Shown in pieces: positions 19,836 to 28,681 of a stretch of DNA of 64,000 nucleotides; the first letter of the stretch is position 1, and each line of letters starts with the position of its first letter. The DNA is taken from the NCBI RefSeq assembly GCF_013283195.1, contig NZ_JABEKT010000001.1:2204509-2268508 (forward strand). The letters are read 5' to 3'. A program made the position numbers and the translations under genes. Below the pieces are notes generated by a model that saw only the letters and a list, made by a program, of their open reading frames with translations, was not told the DNA's origin and ran no database searches. The stretch comes from Ensifer adhaerens. GTDB taxonomy: Bacteria; Pseudomonadota; Alphaproteobacteria; Rhizobiales; Rhizobiaceae.

Positions 19836-20042
19836 ATGGGTTCCTTTAGTATCTGGCACTGGCTGATCGTTCTTGTCGTGGTGCTGTTGTTGTTCGGCCG
19901 CGGCAAGATTCCGGAACTGATGGGCGACGTTGCCAAGGGCATCAAGAGCTTCAAGAAGGGCATGAACGACGATGACGTCGCGTCTGCTGACAAGCCGCTC
20001 GACGGCAAGACTGTCGATCACAAGTCTGACGAAGTTCGCTAG
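19836..20042 (+). CDS. tatA: Twin-arginine translocase subunit TatA
   Basis: Pore-forming subunit of the Tat pathway, which exports folded proteins. The 68 residues comprise a short N-tail, one transmembrane helix (about 7-22), the FGRGKIPEL hinge, an amphipathic helix with [13 protein letters not shown], and an acidic tail. An AGAGGGAG ribosome-binding site precedes the ATG. It heads tatA-tatB-tatC. Confidence 0.96.
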   Translation: MGSFSIWHWLIVLVVVLLLFGRGKIPELMGDVAKGIKSFKKGMNDDDVASADKPLDGKTVDHKSDEVR

Positions 20043-20116
20043 AGATCGAGCATCGATAGGGCCGGGCTGGGATTTCGTCCCGGCCGGCCGCATCACGGGT
20101 TTGCAGGACATATCGA

Positions 20117-20812
20117 ATGCTTGATATCGGCTGGACCGAGCTAGTCGTCATTGCCATCGTACTGATCGTTGTTGTCGGACCGAAGGATTTGCCGCCGATG
20201 TTGCGGGCCTTTGGCCGCATGACGTCGAAGTTGCGCGGCATGGCCTCTGATTTCCGTCAGCAATTCGATGAGGCGCTGCGCGAGGCGGATCTTGAAGATG
20301 TCCGCAAGACGATCAGCGATGCGCAAAGCCTCAATCCGGCGAATGCGCTACGCGATGCCATGAACCCGCTGCGCCAGATTGGCAACGAGATCAAATCCGA
20401 TCTCCAGAAGGCCGCTTCGCCGGACAAGCCGTCGGTTCCTTCTCCAGAGCCAGCAGCCACTTCCGCAGAGCCGGTGAATGCTCCTGTCGTCGCTGCGCCT
20501 GAGGCAAAGCCGGCAGATAGCGTTGCGGCAGCGGCAATCGGTTCCGCCAGCCGGCAGATGCAGCGCGCCGATGCGGCTGAGCCGGCAGCAAAGCCAAAGC
20601 GGGCAACGAAGGCGAAAGCTGAGACAACATCGCCCAAGAAGGCTTCTGCCGTGAAGGTCGCAGCGGTCGAGGCTGCACCCGCGAAGCCTGCGGCCAAGAA
20701 ACCTGCCGCCAAGAAACCTGCCGCCAAGAAACCTGCGAAGGTCGAGGCCGAACCGGCTAAAGAAAAAACACAAAAGACACGCGCGGCAACGCGCAAGAAA
20801 GGTGACGCATGA
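20117..20812 (+). CDS. tatB: Twin-arginine translocase subunit TatB
   Basis: Forms the twin-arginine signal receptor with TatC. The N-terminus MLDIGWTELVVIAIVLIVV is the TatB transmembrane helix, followed by the GPKDLPPMLR hinge and an amphipathic helix. At 231 residues it is longer than E. coli TatB because of a low-complexity Ala/Pro/Lys tail ending in a five-residue repeat. The stop overlaps the tatC start (ATGA), indicating coupled translation. Confidence 0.95.
   Translation: MLDIGWTELVVIAIVLIVVVGPKDLPPMLRAFGRMTSKLRGMASDFRQQFDEALREADLEDVRKTISDAQSLNPANALRDAMNPLRQIGNEIKSDLQKAASPDKPSVPSPEPAATSAEPVNAPVVAAPEAKPADSVAAAAIGSASRQMQRADAAEPAAKPKRATKAKAETTSPKKASAVKVAAVEAAPAKPAAKKPAAKKPAAKKPAKVEAEPAKEKTQKTRAATRKKGDA
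20693..20737 (+). repeat. Three tandem 15-nt units inside tatB
   Basis: The unit GCCAAGAAACCTGCC occurs three times head to tail (the last with one change) and encodes Lys-Lys-Pro-Ala-Ala steps in the TatB tail. It is in frame and could vary in number between strains by slippage. Confidence 0.85.
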
Positions 20813-21651
20813 GCGGCGATATCGAGGACCGGCCGCAGCCGCTGATCGAGCATCTGATCGAGCTCAGAAAGCGGCTGATGTGGGCCGTCGGCGCGTTCTT
20901 CGTCGCCTTTCTCGTCTGCTTCTATTTTGCCAAGGGTCTGTTCAACCTGCTGGTTCTGCCGTTCAAATGGGCGGTTGCCTGGGCAGGGATGGATCAACGC
21001 AATGTCGAGCTGATCTATACGGCGCCTCAGGAATTCTTCTTCACCCAGATCAAGGTGGCGATGTTCGGTGCCTTGGTGATCGCCTTTCCGGTTATCGCGT
21101 CGCAGATCTACAAGTTCGTTGCTCCGGGCCTCTACAAGAACGAACGCGCGGCATTTCTGCCGTTCCTGATCGCTTCGCCGCTTCTGTTCCTGCTTGGCGG
21201 CGCGCTGGTCTATTTCTTCTTCACGCCGATGGTCATGTGGTTCTTCCTGGCGATGGAGCAGGGCGCTGACGAAGGCCATGTGGCGATCCAGCTTCTGCCC
21301 AAGGTTTCGGAATATCTGAGCCTGATCATGTCGCTGGTCTTTGCCTTCGGTCTCGTGTTCCAGCTGCCGGTGATCACCACGCTTCTCGCGCGTGTGGGCT
21401 TCGTCACTGCCCAAGGGCTTGCCGAGAAGCGTAAATACGCAATCGTGATCGCCTTCGTCGTCGCGGCCGTCCTGACGCCGCCGGACCCGGTTTCCCAGAT
21501 CGGCCTTGCACTGCCGGCCATCCTTCTCTACGAAATTTCGATCCATATGGCGCGACTCGTCGAAAGACGACGGGCAGCGGATGCGCTCCAGCGCGAGGCC
21601 GCCCAGTCGCAGGAAGAAACTTCCGAAGAGGTTGGCCCCGCCCAGGGCTGA
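20809..21651 (+). CDS. tatC: Twin-arginine translocase subunit TatC
   Basis: Polytopic core of the Tat receptor that recognises the twin-arginine signal. The 280 residues have six hydrophobic segments and the family blocks PLIEHLIELRKRL at the N-terminus, APQEFFFTQIKVAMF (with the signal-binding Glu), and LTPPDPVSQ in the fifth loop. It overlaps tatB by 4 nt. serS begins 48 nt after the stop and may be transcribed with it. Confidence 0.97.
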   Translation: MSGDIEDRPQPLIEHLIELRKRLMWAVGAFFVAFLVCFYFAKGLFNLLVLPFKWAVAWAGMDQRNVELIYTAPQEFFFTQIKVAMFGALVIAFPVIASQIYKFVAPGLYKNERAAFLPFLIASPLLFLLGGALVYFFFTPMVMWFFLAMEQGADEGHVAIQLLPKVSEYLSLIMSLVFAFGLVFQLPVITTLLARVGFVTAQGLAEKRKYAIVIAFVVAAVLTPPDPVSQIGLALPAILLYEISIHMARLVERRRAADALQREAAQSQEETSEEVGPAQG

Positions 21652-21698
21652 GCATTCGACGGTTCCGCGCCGTGACCTGAAAAACGCGTGGAACGACA

Positions 21699-22982
21699 AT
21701 GCTTGATATCAAATGGATCCGTGAGAATGCCGATGTGCTGGACGCCGCCCTGGCCAAGCGGGGCGCGGAACCATCGTCCGCGTCTCTGATCGCCGTCGAC
21801 GAACGTCGCCGCACGATCCTTCAGTCGCTGCAGGACATGCAGTCGCGCCGCAACGCCGCATCGAAGGATATCGGCGCGGCGATGGCGCAGAAGAACAGTG
21901 AGCTTGCGGAAAAGCTGAAGGCCGAAGTGGCCGAGCTGAAAAATTCCATGCCGGCCCTCGAGGAAGAGAGCCGCCAGGTCGAAGCCGAACTGAACGACGC
22001 CCTGTCACGCCTGCCCAACATTCCGCTCGACGATGTCCCTGTCGGTTCGGACGAGGCAGGCAATATCGTGACGCGCGTCGTCGGTGCCAAGCCCACCTGG
22101 AATCACCAGCCGCGCGAACATTTCGAAGTCGGCGAGGCGCTCGGCCTGATGGATTTCGAGGGCGCAGCGCGCATTGCCGGATCGCGCTTCACCATCCTGA
22201 AGGGGCAGCTCGCCCGGCTCGAACGCGCGCTTGGCCAGTTCATGCTGGACCTGCACACGCAGGAGCACGGCTATACCGAGGTTCAGCCGCCGTTGCTGGT
22301 GCGCGACGATGCGATGTACGGCACCGGGCAATTGCCGAAATTTGCCGAAGACCTGTTCCGCACCACCGATGACCGCTGGCTGATTCCGACCGCCGAGGTG
22401 CCGCTGACCAATATCGTTCGCGAGCAGATTCTCGACGGCGAAAAACTGCCGCTGCGCTTCACGGCGCTGACGCCGTCCTTCCGTTCGGAGGCCGGTTCTT
22501 CGGGCCGTGACACGCGTGGCATGCTGCGCCAGCACCAGTTCAACAAGGTCGAACTCGTGTCGATCACCGATGCGGAGACATCCGTTGCCGAGCATGAGCG
22601 CATGACCGCCTGTGCCGAAGAGGTGTTGAAGCGCCTCGGGCTGCACTACCGCGTGATGACGCTCTGCACCGGCGACATGGGCTTTGGCGCCCGCAAGACC
22701 TACGATCTCGAGGTCTGGCTGCCGGGCCAGGATACATACCGGGAGATTTCGTCCTGTTCGGTCTGCGGCGACTTTCAGGCACGCCGGATGAATGCGCGTT
22801 ACCGCAACAAGGAAGACAAGGGCACGAAGTTCGTTCATTCGCTGAACGGGTCCGGTGTCGCGGTCGGCCGGGCGCTGATTGCCGTTATCGAAAACTACCT
22901 CAACGCCGACGGTTCGATTTCGGTGCCCGATGTCCTGCTTCCCTATATGGGCGGCCAGACGCGTATCGAAAAAGCTGCCTGA
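21699..22982 (+). CDS. serS: Seryl-tRNA synthetase
   Basis: Charges tRNA-Ser and tRNA-Sec. Class II fold: an N-terminal antiparallel coiled-coil arm (about residues 30-105) that grips the long variable arm of tRNA, then the catalytic core with motif 2 ([24 protein letters not shown]) and motif 3 ([18 protein letters not shown]). The 427-residue length is typical. It lies 16 nt upstream of surE. Confidence 0.97.
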   Translation: MLDIKWIRENADVLDAALAKRGAEPSSASLIAVDERRRTILQSLQDMQSRRNAASKDIGAAMAQKNSELAEKLKAEVAELKNSMPALEEESRQVEAELNDALSRLPNIPLDDVPVGSDEAGNIVTRVVGAKPTWNHQPREHFEVGEALGLMDFEGAARIAGSRFTILKGQLARLERALGQFMLDLHTQEHGYTEVQPPLLVRDDAMYGTGQLPKFAEDLFRTTDDRWLIPTAEVPLTNIVREQILDGEKLPLRFTALTPSFRSEAGSSGRDTRGMLRQHQFNKVELVSITDAETSVAEHERMTACAEEVLKRLGLHYRVMTLCTGDMGFGARKTYDLEVWLPGQDTYREISSCSVCGDFQARRMNARYRNKEDKGTKFVHSLNGSGVAVGRALIAVIENYLNADGSISVPDVLLPYMGGQTRIEKAA

Positions 22983-22998
22983 CGGGAAAGAAGTCGCA

Positions 22999-23769
22999 AT
23001 GCGGATCCTGCTGACAAACGACGACGGCATCCACGCCGAGGGCCTTGCGGTCCTCGAGCGGATTGCGATGACAATTTCCGATGATGTCTGGGTGGTGGCG
23101 CCCGAGGCCGATCAAAGTGGTCTCGCCCACTCGCTGACACTGTCGGAACCTTTGCGCCTGCGCCAGATCTCCGAGAAGCGTTTTGCGCTGAGGGGCACGC
23201 CGACGGATTGTGTCATCATGGCTGTGCGCAAGGTTTTGGACCGCAAGCCGGATCTCGTGCTCTCGGGTGTCAACATCGGCGCGAACATGGCGGATGACGT
23301 GACCTATTCCGGAACCGTCGCCGGTGCGATCGAGGGAACGCTGCAGGGAATTCGCTCCATGGCGCTCAGCCAGGCCTACAGCCACGTCGTCGGCGAGGCG
23401 GTTGCCTGGGATGTTGTCGAGCGCCATGCGCCTGCGTTGATCCGAACTCTACTGGCGGTTGACCTGCCTGATGGAACGCTGCTTAACCTCAACTTCCCGA
23501 AATGCTCTGCCGACGCTGTCGCCGGCACGGAGGTAACCTCGCAAGGCAAGCTCGATTTCGGCTTGACGATTGACGAGCGTTCTGACGGCCGTGGGTTTCC
23601 TTACTTCTGGCTGCGCTTTGGCGAGCGTTTCGGCGATTTCCGCGCCGGTACCGACATCCACGCCCTTCGGGAAAACCGGATCTCGGTGACGCCGCTGAAG
23701 CTTGATCTGACCGACTACACTGTGCAGGATCGCTTAGCGCGAGCCTTGAGCGAAGGGGCCGTCGATTGA
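22999..23769 (+). CDS. surE: 5'/3'-nucleotidase SurE
   Basis: Metal-dependent nucleoside monophosphate phosphatase linked to stationary-phase survival. The N-terminal [15 protein letters not shown] supplies the paired Asp metal ligands (8-9), and [19 protein letters not shown] the Asn ligand and active-site Ser region. The true start at 22999 follows GGGAAAG, inside a longer open frame that overlaps serS. The last codon overlaps the TTG start of pcm. The surE-pcm pair is conserved across Proteobacteria. Confidence 0.96.
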   Translation: MRILLTNDDGIHAEGLAVLERIAMTISDDVWVVAPEADQSGLAHSLTLSEPLRLRQISEKRFALRGTPTDCVIMAVRKVLDRKPDLVLSGVNIGANMADDVTYSGTVAGAIEGTLQGIRSMALSQAYSHVVGEAVAWDVVERHAPALIRTLLAVDLPDGTLLNLNFPKCSADAVAGTEVTSQGKLDFGLTIDERSDGRGFPYFWLRFGERFGDFRAGTDIHALRENRISVTPLKLDLTDYTVQDRLARALSEGAVD

Positions 23770-24419
23770 GCGGACGTGTTTCGGAACAGGAAGGCTTTGC
23801 TGCGATGGTCCTGCGGCTTCGCGGTGAGGGTATCAGCAACCAGAGCCTACTGAACGCGGTCGAGCAGACGCAACGCGGCCATTTCACACCTCCGCAATTC
23901 CAGGCGGACGCTTACTCCCAGCGAACGATCCCGCTCGATTGTGGCTCGTTCATGGAAGGATATGACTTCGCCGTCCGGCTGCTGCATTGCCTCAATCTCA
24001 AGTCCGGCCAGCGTATTCTGGAAGTCGGCACCGGCAGCGGCTTTACCGCTGCGGTGATGGGGCGCATTGCCGAGCGCGTGCTGACGATCGATCGCTATCA
24101 GACGCTTGTCGCCACCGCCCAGAAGAACCTGGAAAAATCGGGCGTTCGCAACGTCATCGTCCGCCAGGCCGATGGCAGCGCGGGGGTGCCGGGCGAGGGT
24201 ACGTTCGACCGCATCCTGATTACCGCTGCTTTCAACAGTCTACCGCGCATGTTCTCCGACCACCTTGTTTCCGGAGGAACACTGGTGGTTCCGATCATGA
24301 TGAGCGAGACGCATTGTCGGGTGGTTCGTGTCAGCCGCACCGGTAGCCGTTTCGACCGCGAGGATCTGTTCGACGCGCCTTACATTCCGATCGTGACGCA
24401 ACTGGCGTCTTACCTCTAG
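23766..24419 (+). CDS. pcm: Protein-L-isoaspartate O-methyltransferase
   Basis: Methylates L-isoaspartyl residues so that aged proteins can be repaired. The SAM-binding motif is [16 protein letters not shown] at about residue 80. The upstream [22 protein letters not shown] block includes the Ser/Thr loop of the family. The 217-residue product uses a TTG that overlaps the surE stop; the first plain ATG (23805) would remove residues I recall in S. meliloti Pcm, so TTG is the better choice. Confidence 0.92.
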   Translation: MSGRVSEQEGFAAMVLRLRGEGISNQSLLNAVEQTQRGHFTPPQFQADAYSQRTIPLDCGSFMEGYDFAVRLLHCLNLKSGQRILEVGTGSGFTAAVMGRIAERVLTIDRYQTLVATAQKNLEKSGVRNVIVRQADGSAGVPGEGTFDRILITAAFNSLPRMFSDHLVSGGTLVVPIMMSETHCRVVRVSRTGSRFDREDLFDAPYIPIVTQLASYL

Positions 24420-24814
24420 GCCCGCAGGCCGCTTGAGCGGATCGATGCGGCCAGTTGATCTATGCCGCCAAGGGCTGCCCGTCTCGACGACAGTCTGAAC
24501 CCGACCCCGATCACAATTCTGCCGAGGGATTGGCTCGCTGCGTAGCGCGGCAATGCCAAGTTCATGGATTGTGATGTGTCGACGAGACAGGCGCGTTAGA
24601 GCGCAGTCCGGTGGCGATCGCCGTGGCCGCGTGACACGGTGCAGACATTTGCCTGCTCAATCGGTCGCTGGTTAACAAAATCCTAATTCCTCCAGTTTCG
24701 CGCAAGCTTCGCGCCATACGCCTTCGGCTGCACGAAAGGTCTGGCCTTGCGAGTCGCTGAATTTCTATGCGGTTCGGAAAGGTGATCTGGTCGTGCGGTT
24801 GACGGAGACGGCAC
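24420..24814 (+). other. Intergenic region with a CtrA-like site
   Basis: Nearly 400 bases without a convincing gene. At 24672-24686 the sequence reads TTAA-N7-CTAA, one base from the full CtrA box TTAA-N7-TTAA. It sits 129 nt before the next gene. The rest shows nothing I can name. Confidence 0.4.
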
Positions 24815-25459
24815 ATGCAGATTGCGAACAGGCTGACGGCTGCCACATCAGGCGACGGATTGGGCAATCTTGCCGGTCGTGCGGCTGGACAATCCGCTGC
24901 CGGTGGCAAGGACGAGAGTGCTGCGCAGGCCATGCAGGCCACCTTTTTCGATCCGACGCCGCGCATTTCGCTTTCCGCCGATGCGCTGCTCTACCTCAGC
25001 CAGAACAGGAAGTCCTCCGATGGGCAGCCCGCGCTGACGCGCGACGAATGGAACAACCGCTTGTCGCCGCAGTTGGCCTTGCGAGAGTACCAGGCCTTTG
25101 GAAAGTTTCTCGAGACCGGCGACCATCGCGACTACTACAAGGGCTTCATCGAGTATTACGATGGCCTGCGTTCGGAAGACCAGAACAGCCTGCGCTATTT
25201 CGGGACACGTGAGGCGGCTGTCGCCGGGTTGCGCTCGCTCGAATACGAGCAGGCAAGCGGCCTCGAGGCCGAGACGACTTTCCAGACGCTGGTGAGCGTG
25301 CTTCTCGAGGAAGACAAGACCGCGCTGTCGGAAGTGCCGGCGGTACCGGCGGGACGGCAGATCTTTGCCTGGGACCTGACAAGCATCAGCTATGAGGACG
25401 AGCCAACCGAGCGGCGTGCCGTCTCGGAGATCGAGCGCCTCTATTCCGAACTGATCTAG
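24815..25459 (+). CDS. Conserved hypothetical protein, function unknown
   Basis: A 214-residue protein I do not recognise. It has no signal peptide or membrane helix. The first 45 residues are Ala/Gly/Ser-rich and probably disordered (MQIANRLTAATSGDGLGNLA). The remainder is acidic, Tyr/Leu/Glu-rich and probably helical, with aromatic clusters such as DYYKGFIEYYDGL. Codon use and GC match the neighbours, so it is probably a real gene. The CtrA-like site upstream and the flagellar-rod-like flavour of the disordered start could suggest a motility or cell-cycle role, but this is speculation. Confidence 0.7.
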   Translation: MQIANRLTAATSGDGLGNLAGRAAGQSAAGGKDESAAQAMQATFFDPTPRISLSADALLYLSQNRKSSDGQPALTRDEWNNRLSPQLALREYQAFGKFLETGDHRDYYKGFIEYYDGLRSEDQNSLRYFGTREAAVAGLRSLEYEQASGLEAETTFQTLVSVLLEEDKTALSEVPAVPAGRQIFAWDLTSISYEDEPTERRAVSEIERLYSELI

Positions 25460-25540
25460 GTTCACTGTGCGCTCGTTGGCGCGCCGCGCATCGTTCTATG
25501 GTTAGCATTCTGTCAAACTAGGCCTTTGGTGGTGCTGACC

Positions 25541-25555
25541 TTAACCGCGCGGTAA
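25541..25555 (+). promoter_or_regulatory. Candidate CtrA-type box upstream of the LysM/LytM lipoprotein gene
   Basis: TTAA-N7-GTAA, one base from the full CtrA consensus, located 56 nt before the start codon. A single site can arise by chance; support comes from the similar site 870 nt upstream and from the division role of the gene. Confidence 0.35.
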
Positions 25556-25610
25556 CTCTAATACGCTTTAATAAACCCACATCGAGTTGCGTTCGGAGTG
25601 GGTAAGCGTC

Positions 25611-27164
25611 ATGCGTCAGTTTGTATCTCCCAAGGTTGGAAAGTCCACGATCCGCCTGTGTGCAGCGGTCCTGTTGGCAGGTGTTGCCACCGGCTGCAGC
25701 TCCGACGCCAGCCGTTTCGACGGTTTGTTCTCGCGGTCGGACGCCTTGACCACCAACTCAATCCAGAGAAATACGACCCCCGTGCCGCGCGGCGATGTCG
25801 CGAACGGCCAGATGGCGGTCGTTTCACCGGCCGACACGCGCAACTCGGCGCTCGGGCAGCCCTACCCATCGGCAAACGGCGCCTACGATCCGGTCAATAC
25901 GTCATCGACGCCGATGTCCACCGCGCGCGCTGCCTCGACACCGATCAATGTGCAGCGCTCGACGCTCGCTGATCCGACGTCAACCGCGAGCCGCGGTGCC
26001 GATCCGCAACCATTCCCGGCCGCCCGCCAGGTCGAGCAGGCGTCCGCGGCGACGCGGCAGGCATTGCCGGCCGCCGCCAACGAAACGGCGAGCAAGAGCG
26101 GTTGGACAACGCAGAACGCGCCTTCCGTCATGGTCCGCCAGGGCGACAGCGTTGCCATTCTCTCCAAGCGGTTCGGCGTTCCTGAAAAGGAAATCCTGAA
26201 GGCCAACGGTTTGAAGACTGCAGGTCAGGTCGAGCCTGGTCAGCGCCTCGTCATCCCGACCTTCGGTGTTGCAAGCAGTGCCGCGAAGGCTGCCGCCTCC
26301 AACACGCTCACCGACGTTGATGGCAGCAAGCGGCAGCCGTCGCCCTTGCCGACTGACCAGCGCGACGTCGCGATCCTGCCCGGCCAGTCGCAGTCCCGCG
26401 ACAAGAGCGAGGGCAAGACCGATGTGGCAGCAGGCAAGGTCTCCTCGACGGGCGAGGGTGGTGGTGAGGGTTCCTACACCGTCAAGCCGGGCGACTCGCT
26501 CAACCGCATTGCCAAGGCCACGGGTGTTTCAGTCGGGGCGCTCAAGCAGGCCAATGGCTTGACGGCAGAATCGATCCGCGTCGGCCAGACTTTGAAAGTG
26601 CCGGGTGCCGCAGGCGCTGCCACGGACCAGGTCAAGACGGCTTCCGTTCCGAAGAAGGCCGAAGGCCAGGTCGCCTCGCTCGACAAGAACAAGCCCGCTG
26701 AGTACCAGCCGCCGGTGGCCAAGCAAAGCGTATCCGAAGTCGCCAGCAAGAATCCCGACGTTGACGAGGAATCGCCGAAGTCGACGGGCATCAGCAAGTA
26801 TCGCTGGCCGGTTCGCGGTGCAGTTGTTGCCGGCTATGGCGCCAATGTTGATGGCAATCGCAACGACGGCATCAACATTTCCGTGCCCGAGGGCACGCCG
26901 ATCAAGGCTGCCGAAAACGGTGTGGTCATCTACTCCGGCAGCAGCCTGAAGGAACTGGGTAACGCTGTCCTCATTCGTCACGATGATGGCACTGTCACCG
27001 TCTACGGCAATGCGTCCGAGCTGAAGGTCCAGCGCGGCCAGAAGGTTCAGCGCGGCCAGACTCTTGCAGCTTCCGGCATGACCGGCCGTGCAAGCCAGCC
27101 GCAGGTCCACTTCGAAGTGCGCAAGAACGCCAGCGCGGTAAACCCGGCGACCTTCCTCGAGTAG
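25611..27164 (+). CDS. NlpD/DipM-like lipoprotein with two LysM domains and a degenerate LytM (M23) domain
   Basis: Likely outer-membrane lipoprotein that binds septal peptidoglycan and activates amidases for cell separation. The 517 residues begin with a lipoprotein signal (lipobox VATGC, Cys at about 29). Then come a Ser/Thr/Pro-rich linker, LysM 1 (about 180-220), LysM 2 (about 290-330) and a C-terminal M23 fold (about 400-517). Catalytic positions are changed: the HxGxD motif reads NDGIN, and the HxH motif reads QVH. E. coli NlpD and EnvC are also catalytically dead activators. Its place just after surE-pcm echoes the surE-pcm-nlpD order of Gammaproteobacteria. The ATG at 25611 gives the lipoprotein signal directly. 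Confidence 0.88.
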   Translation: MRQFVSPKVGKSTIRLCAAVLLAGVATGCSSDASRFDGLFSRSDALTTNSIQRNTTPVPRGDVANGQMAVVSPADTRNSALGQPYPSANGAYDPVNTSSTPMSTARAASTPINVQRSTLADPTSTASRGADPQPFPAARQVEQASAATRQALPAAANETASKSGWTTQNAPSVMVRQGDSVAILSKRFGVPEKEILKANGLKTAGQVEPGQRLVIPTFGVASSAAKAAASNTLTDVDGSKRQPSPLPTDQRDVAILPGQSQSRDKSEGKTDVAAGKVSSTGEGGGEGSYTVKPGDSLNRIAKATGVSVGALKQANGLTAESIRVGQTLKVPGAAGAATDQVKTASVPKKAEGQVASLDKNKPAEYQPPVAKQSVSEVASKNPDVDEESPKSTGISKYRWPVRGAVVAGYGANVDGNRNDGINISVPEGTPIKAAENGVVIYSGSSLKELGNAVLIRHDDGTVTVYGNASELKVQRGQKVQRGQTLAASGMTGRASQPQVHFEVRKNASAVNPATFLE

Positions 27165-27192
27165 GCTGATAGAACGCGAGTTGCTATCAGCC
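27164..27192. terminator. Hairpin between two convergent genes
   Basis: A perfect 9-bp stem (27164-27172 with 27184-27192) spans the stop codons of the lipoprotein gene and the DUF815 gene. There is no clear T run, so bidirectional termination is only likely. Confidence 0.45.
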
Positions 27193-28056
27193 GTCCAGCC
27201 GGTGGCGCAGGCGACCGGCCAAATCTTGAATGAACTGCCAGGCGACGCGGCCGGACCTTGCTCCCCGCGTCGTTGACCACTCCAGCGCATCGGCGTGCAA
27301 GGCGTCTTTGTCGACCGCAATGCCGTAATGGCCCGCGTAGCCGTCGATCATCGCCAGGTAGTCGTCCTGGCTGCATTTGTGGAAGCCGAGCCACAGGCCG
27401 AAACGATCCGAAAGCGATACCTTTTCCTCGACTGCCTCTGACGGATTGATGGCGGTCGACTGTTCGTTTTCCATCATGTGCCGCGGCAGGAGGTGACGTC
27501 GGTTCGATGTTGCGTAGAGCAGCACGTTGGTCGGCCGCCCTTCGACGCCGCCGTCGAGCACGGCTTTCAGCGACTTGTAGGACGTGTCGTCGTGGTCGAA
27601 GGAAAGATCGTCGCAGAAGACGATCACCGGAACGGGAGCCGACTTCAGGATGTCCATCAGTGCCGGCAGCGTGGCGATGTCCTCGCGGTGAACTTCCACC
27701 AGCTTGACTGCAACGCCCGTATCACGGGCGACCTGGGCGTGGACGGATTTGACGAGCGACGATTTTCCCATGCCGCGCGCGCCCCAGAGAAGCACGTTGT
27801 TTGCCGGATAACCTTCGGCAAAGCGCAGCGTGTTGTCGACCAGGATGTCGCGCACATGGTCGACGCCGGTAATGAGCGACAGCTCGATGCGGTTCGGCCT
27901 CTTGACCGGCTGCAGATGGTGCGTTGCCGGCGCCCAGACGAAACACTCGGCGGCGTCCCAATCGTTGGCGGCGGCAGCGGGACCGGCGATGCGCTCGATC
28001 GCCGCGGAAAGCTTCTGCATTTCCTTGATGAGAACGTCGATCTTTGTTTCACCCAT
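27187..28056 (-). CDS. DUF815 family AAA+ ATPase
   Basis: Cytoplasmic ATPase of unknown target. The 289-residue protein has Walker A GARGMGKSS at 92-100, Walker B VIVFCDD at 144-150, and a sensor region with LYATSNRRHLLPR. The start at 28056 follows a GGAG-like site and gives MGETKIDVLI; the longer frame reaching 28218 reads into the yajC promoter region. It is transcribed divergently from yajC and convergently with the lipoprotein gene. The family is widespread, but I know of no settled role. Confidence 0.88.
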   Translation of the reverse strand: MGETKIDVLIKEMQKLSAAIERIAGPAAAANDWDAAECFVWAPATHHLQPVKRPNRIELSLITGVDHVRDILVDNTLRFAEGYPANNVLLWGARGMGKSSLVKSVHAQVARDTGVAVKLVEVHREDIATLPALMDILKSAPVPVIVFCDDLSFDHDDTSYKSLKAVLDGGVEGRPTNVLLYATSNRRHLLPRHMMENEQSTAINPSEAVEEKVSLSDRFGLWLGFHKCSQDDYLAMIDGYAGHYGIAVDKDALHADALEWSTTRGARSGRVAWQFIQDLAGRLRHRLDG

Positions 28057-28295
28057 CGGTCCATCTCCGCTTGCTGAATCAGTCACTTGGCTTCGGTTTA
28101 ACCGGGTAGCACGCAGGTTTGCGCTGGAAAAGGCCGCACCGGGTGGGAGGGGGGGTTCTCCTCTTGCGGAATTTATGTCAGAGGCACTGGATCGGATACG
28201 GGTGCCGTCGCTTTGCATTGCGGCTGCGCGCCCTTATATTCCGGCCGATTTGGCGCGGAGGAACCGCCGCATATTTTGAACTCAAGGAGTGATCG

Positions 28296-28631
28296 ATGTT
28301 CATTACCGAAGCTTTTGCGCAGACAGCCGCCGCCCCGTCGACCGGCGGTGCGGACATTCTTATGTCGATTCTGCCTTTCCTGCTGATCTTTGTCGTCATG
28401 TATTTCCTCATCATTCGTCCGCAGCGCGCTCAGATGAAGCGCCGCGAAGAACTGCTGAAGAACATCCGTCGCGGTGATCAGGTCGTGACTGGTGGCGGCA
28501 TCGTCGGCAAGGTGACGAAGGTTGTCGACGACAGCGAACTGGAAGTCGAAATCGCCGAAGGCGTCAAGATCCGCGTCATTCGCGGCGGCGTATCGGAAGT
28601 TCGCGTCAAGGGCGAACCCGTAAAGGAATAA
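28296..28631 (+). CDS. yajC: Preprotein translocase subunit YajC
   Basis: Small inner membrane partner of SecDF. The 111 residues have a short N-tail, one transmembrane helix (about 24-42) ending in LIIRPQRAQMKRREE, and a cytoplasmic domain containing GDQVVTGGGIVGKV. An AAGGAG site precedes the ATG. It lies 50 nt upstream of secDF, the usual order. Confidence 0.96.
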   Translation: MFITEAFAQTAAAPSTGGADILMSILPFLLIFVVMYFLIIRPQRAQMKRREELLKNIRRGDQVVTGGGIVGKVTKVVDDSELEVEIAEGVKIRVIRGGVSEVRVKGEPVKE

Positions 28632-28681
28632 TTCCAGTCCAGCCATATCCGGGAGCATCCGGGAAGCGGAGCGTTTGAGGC

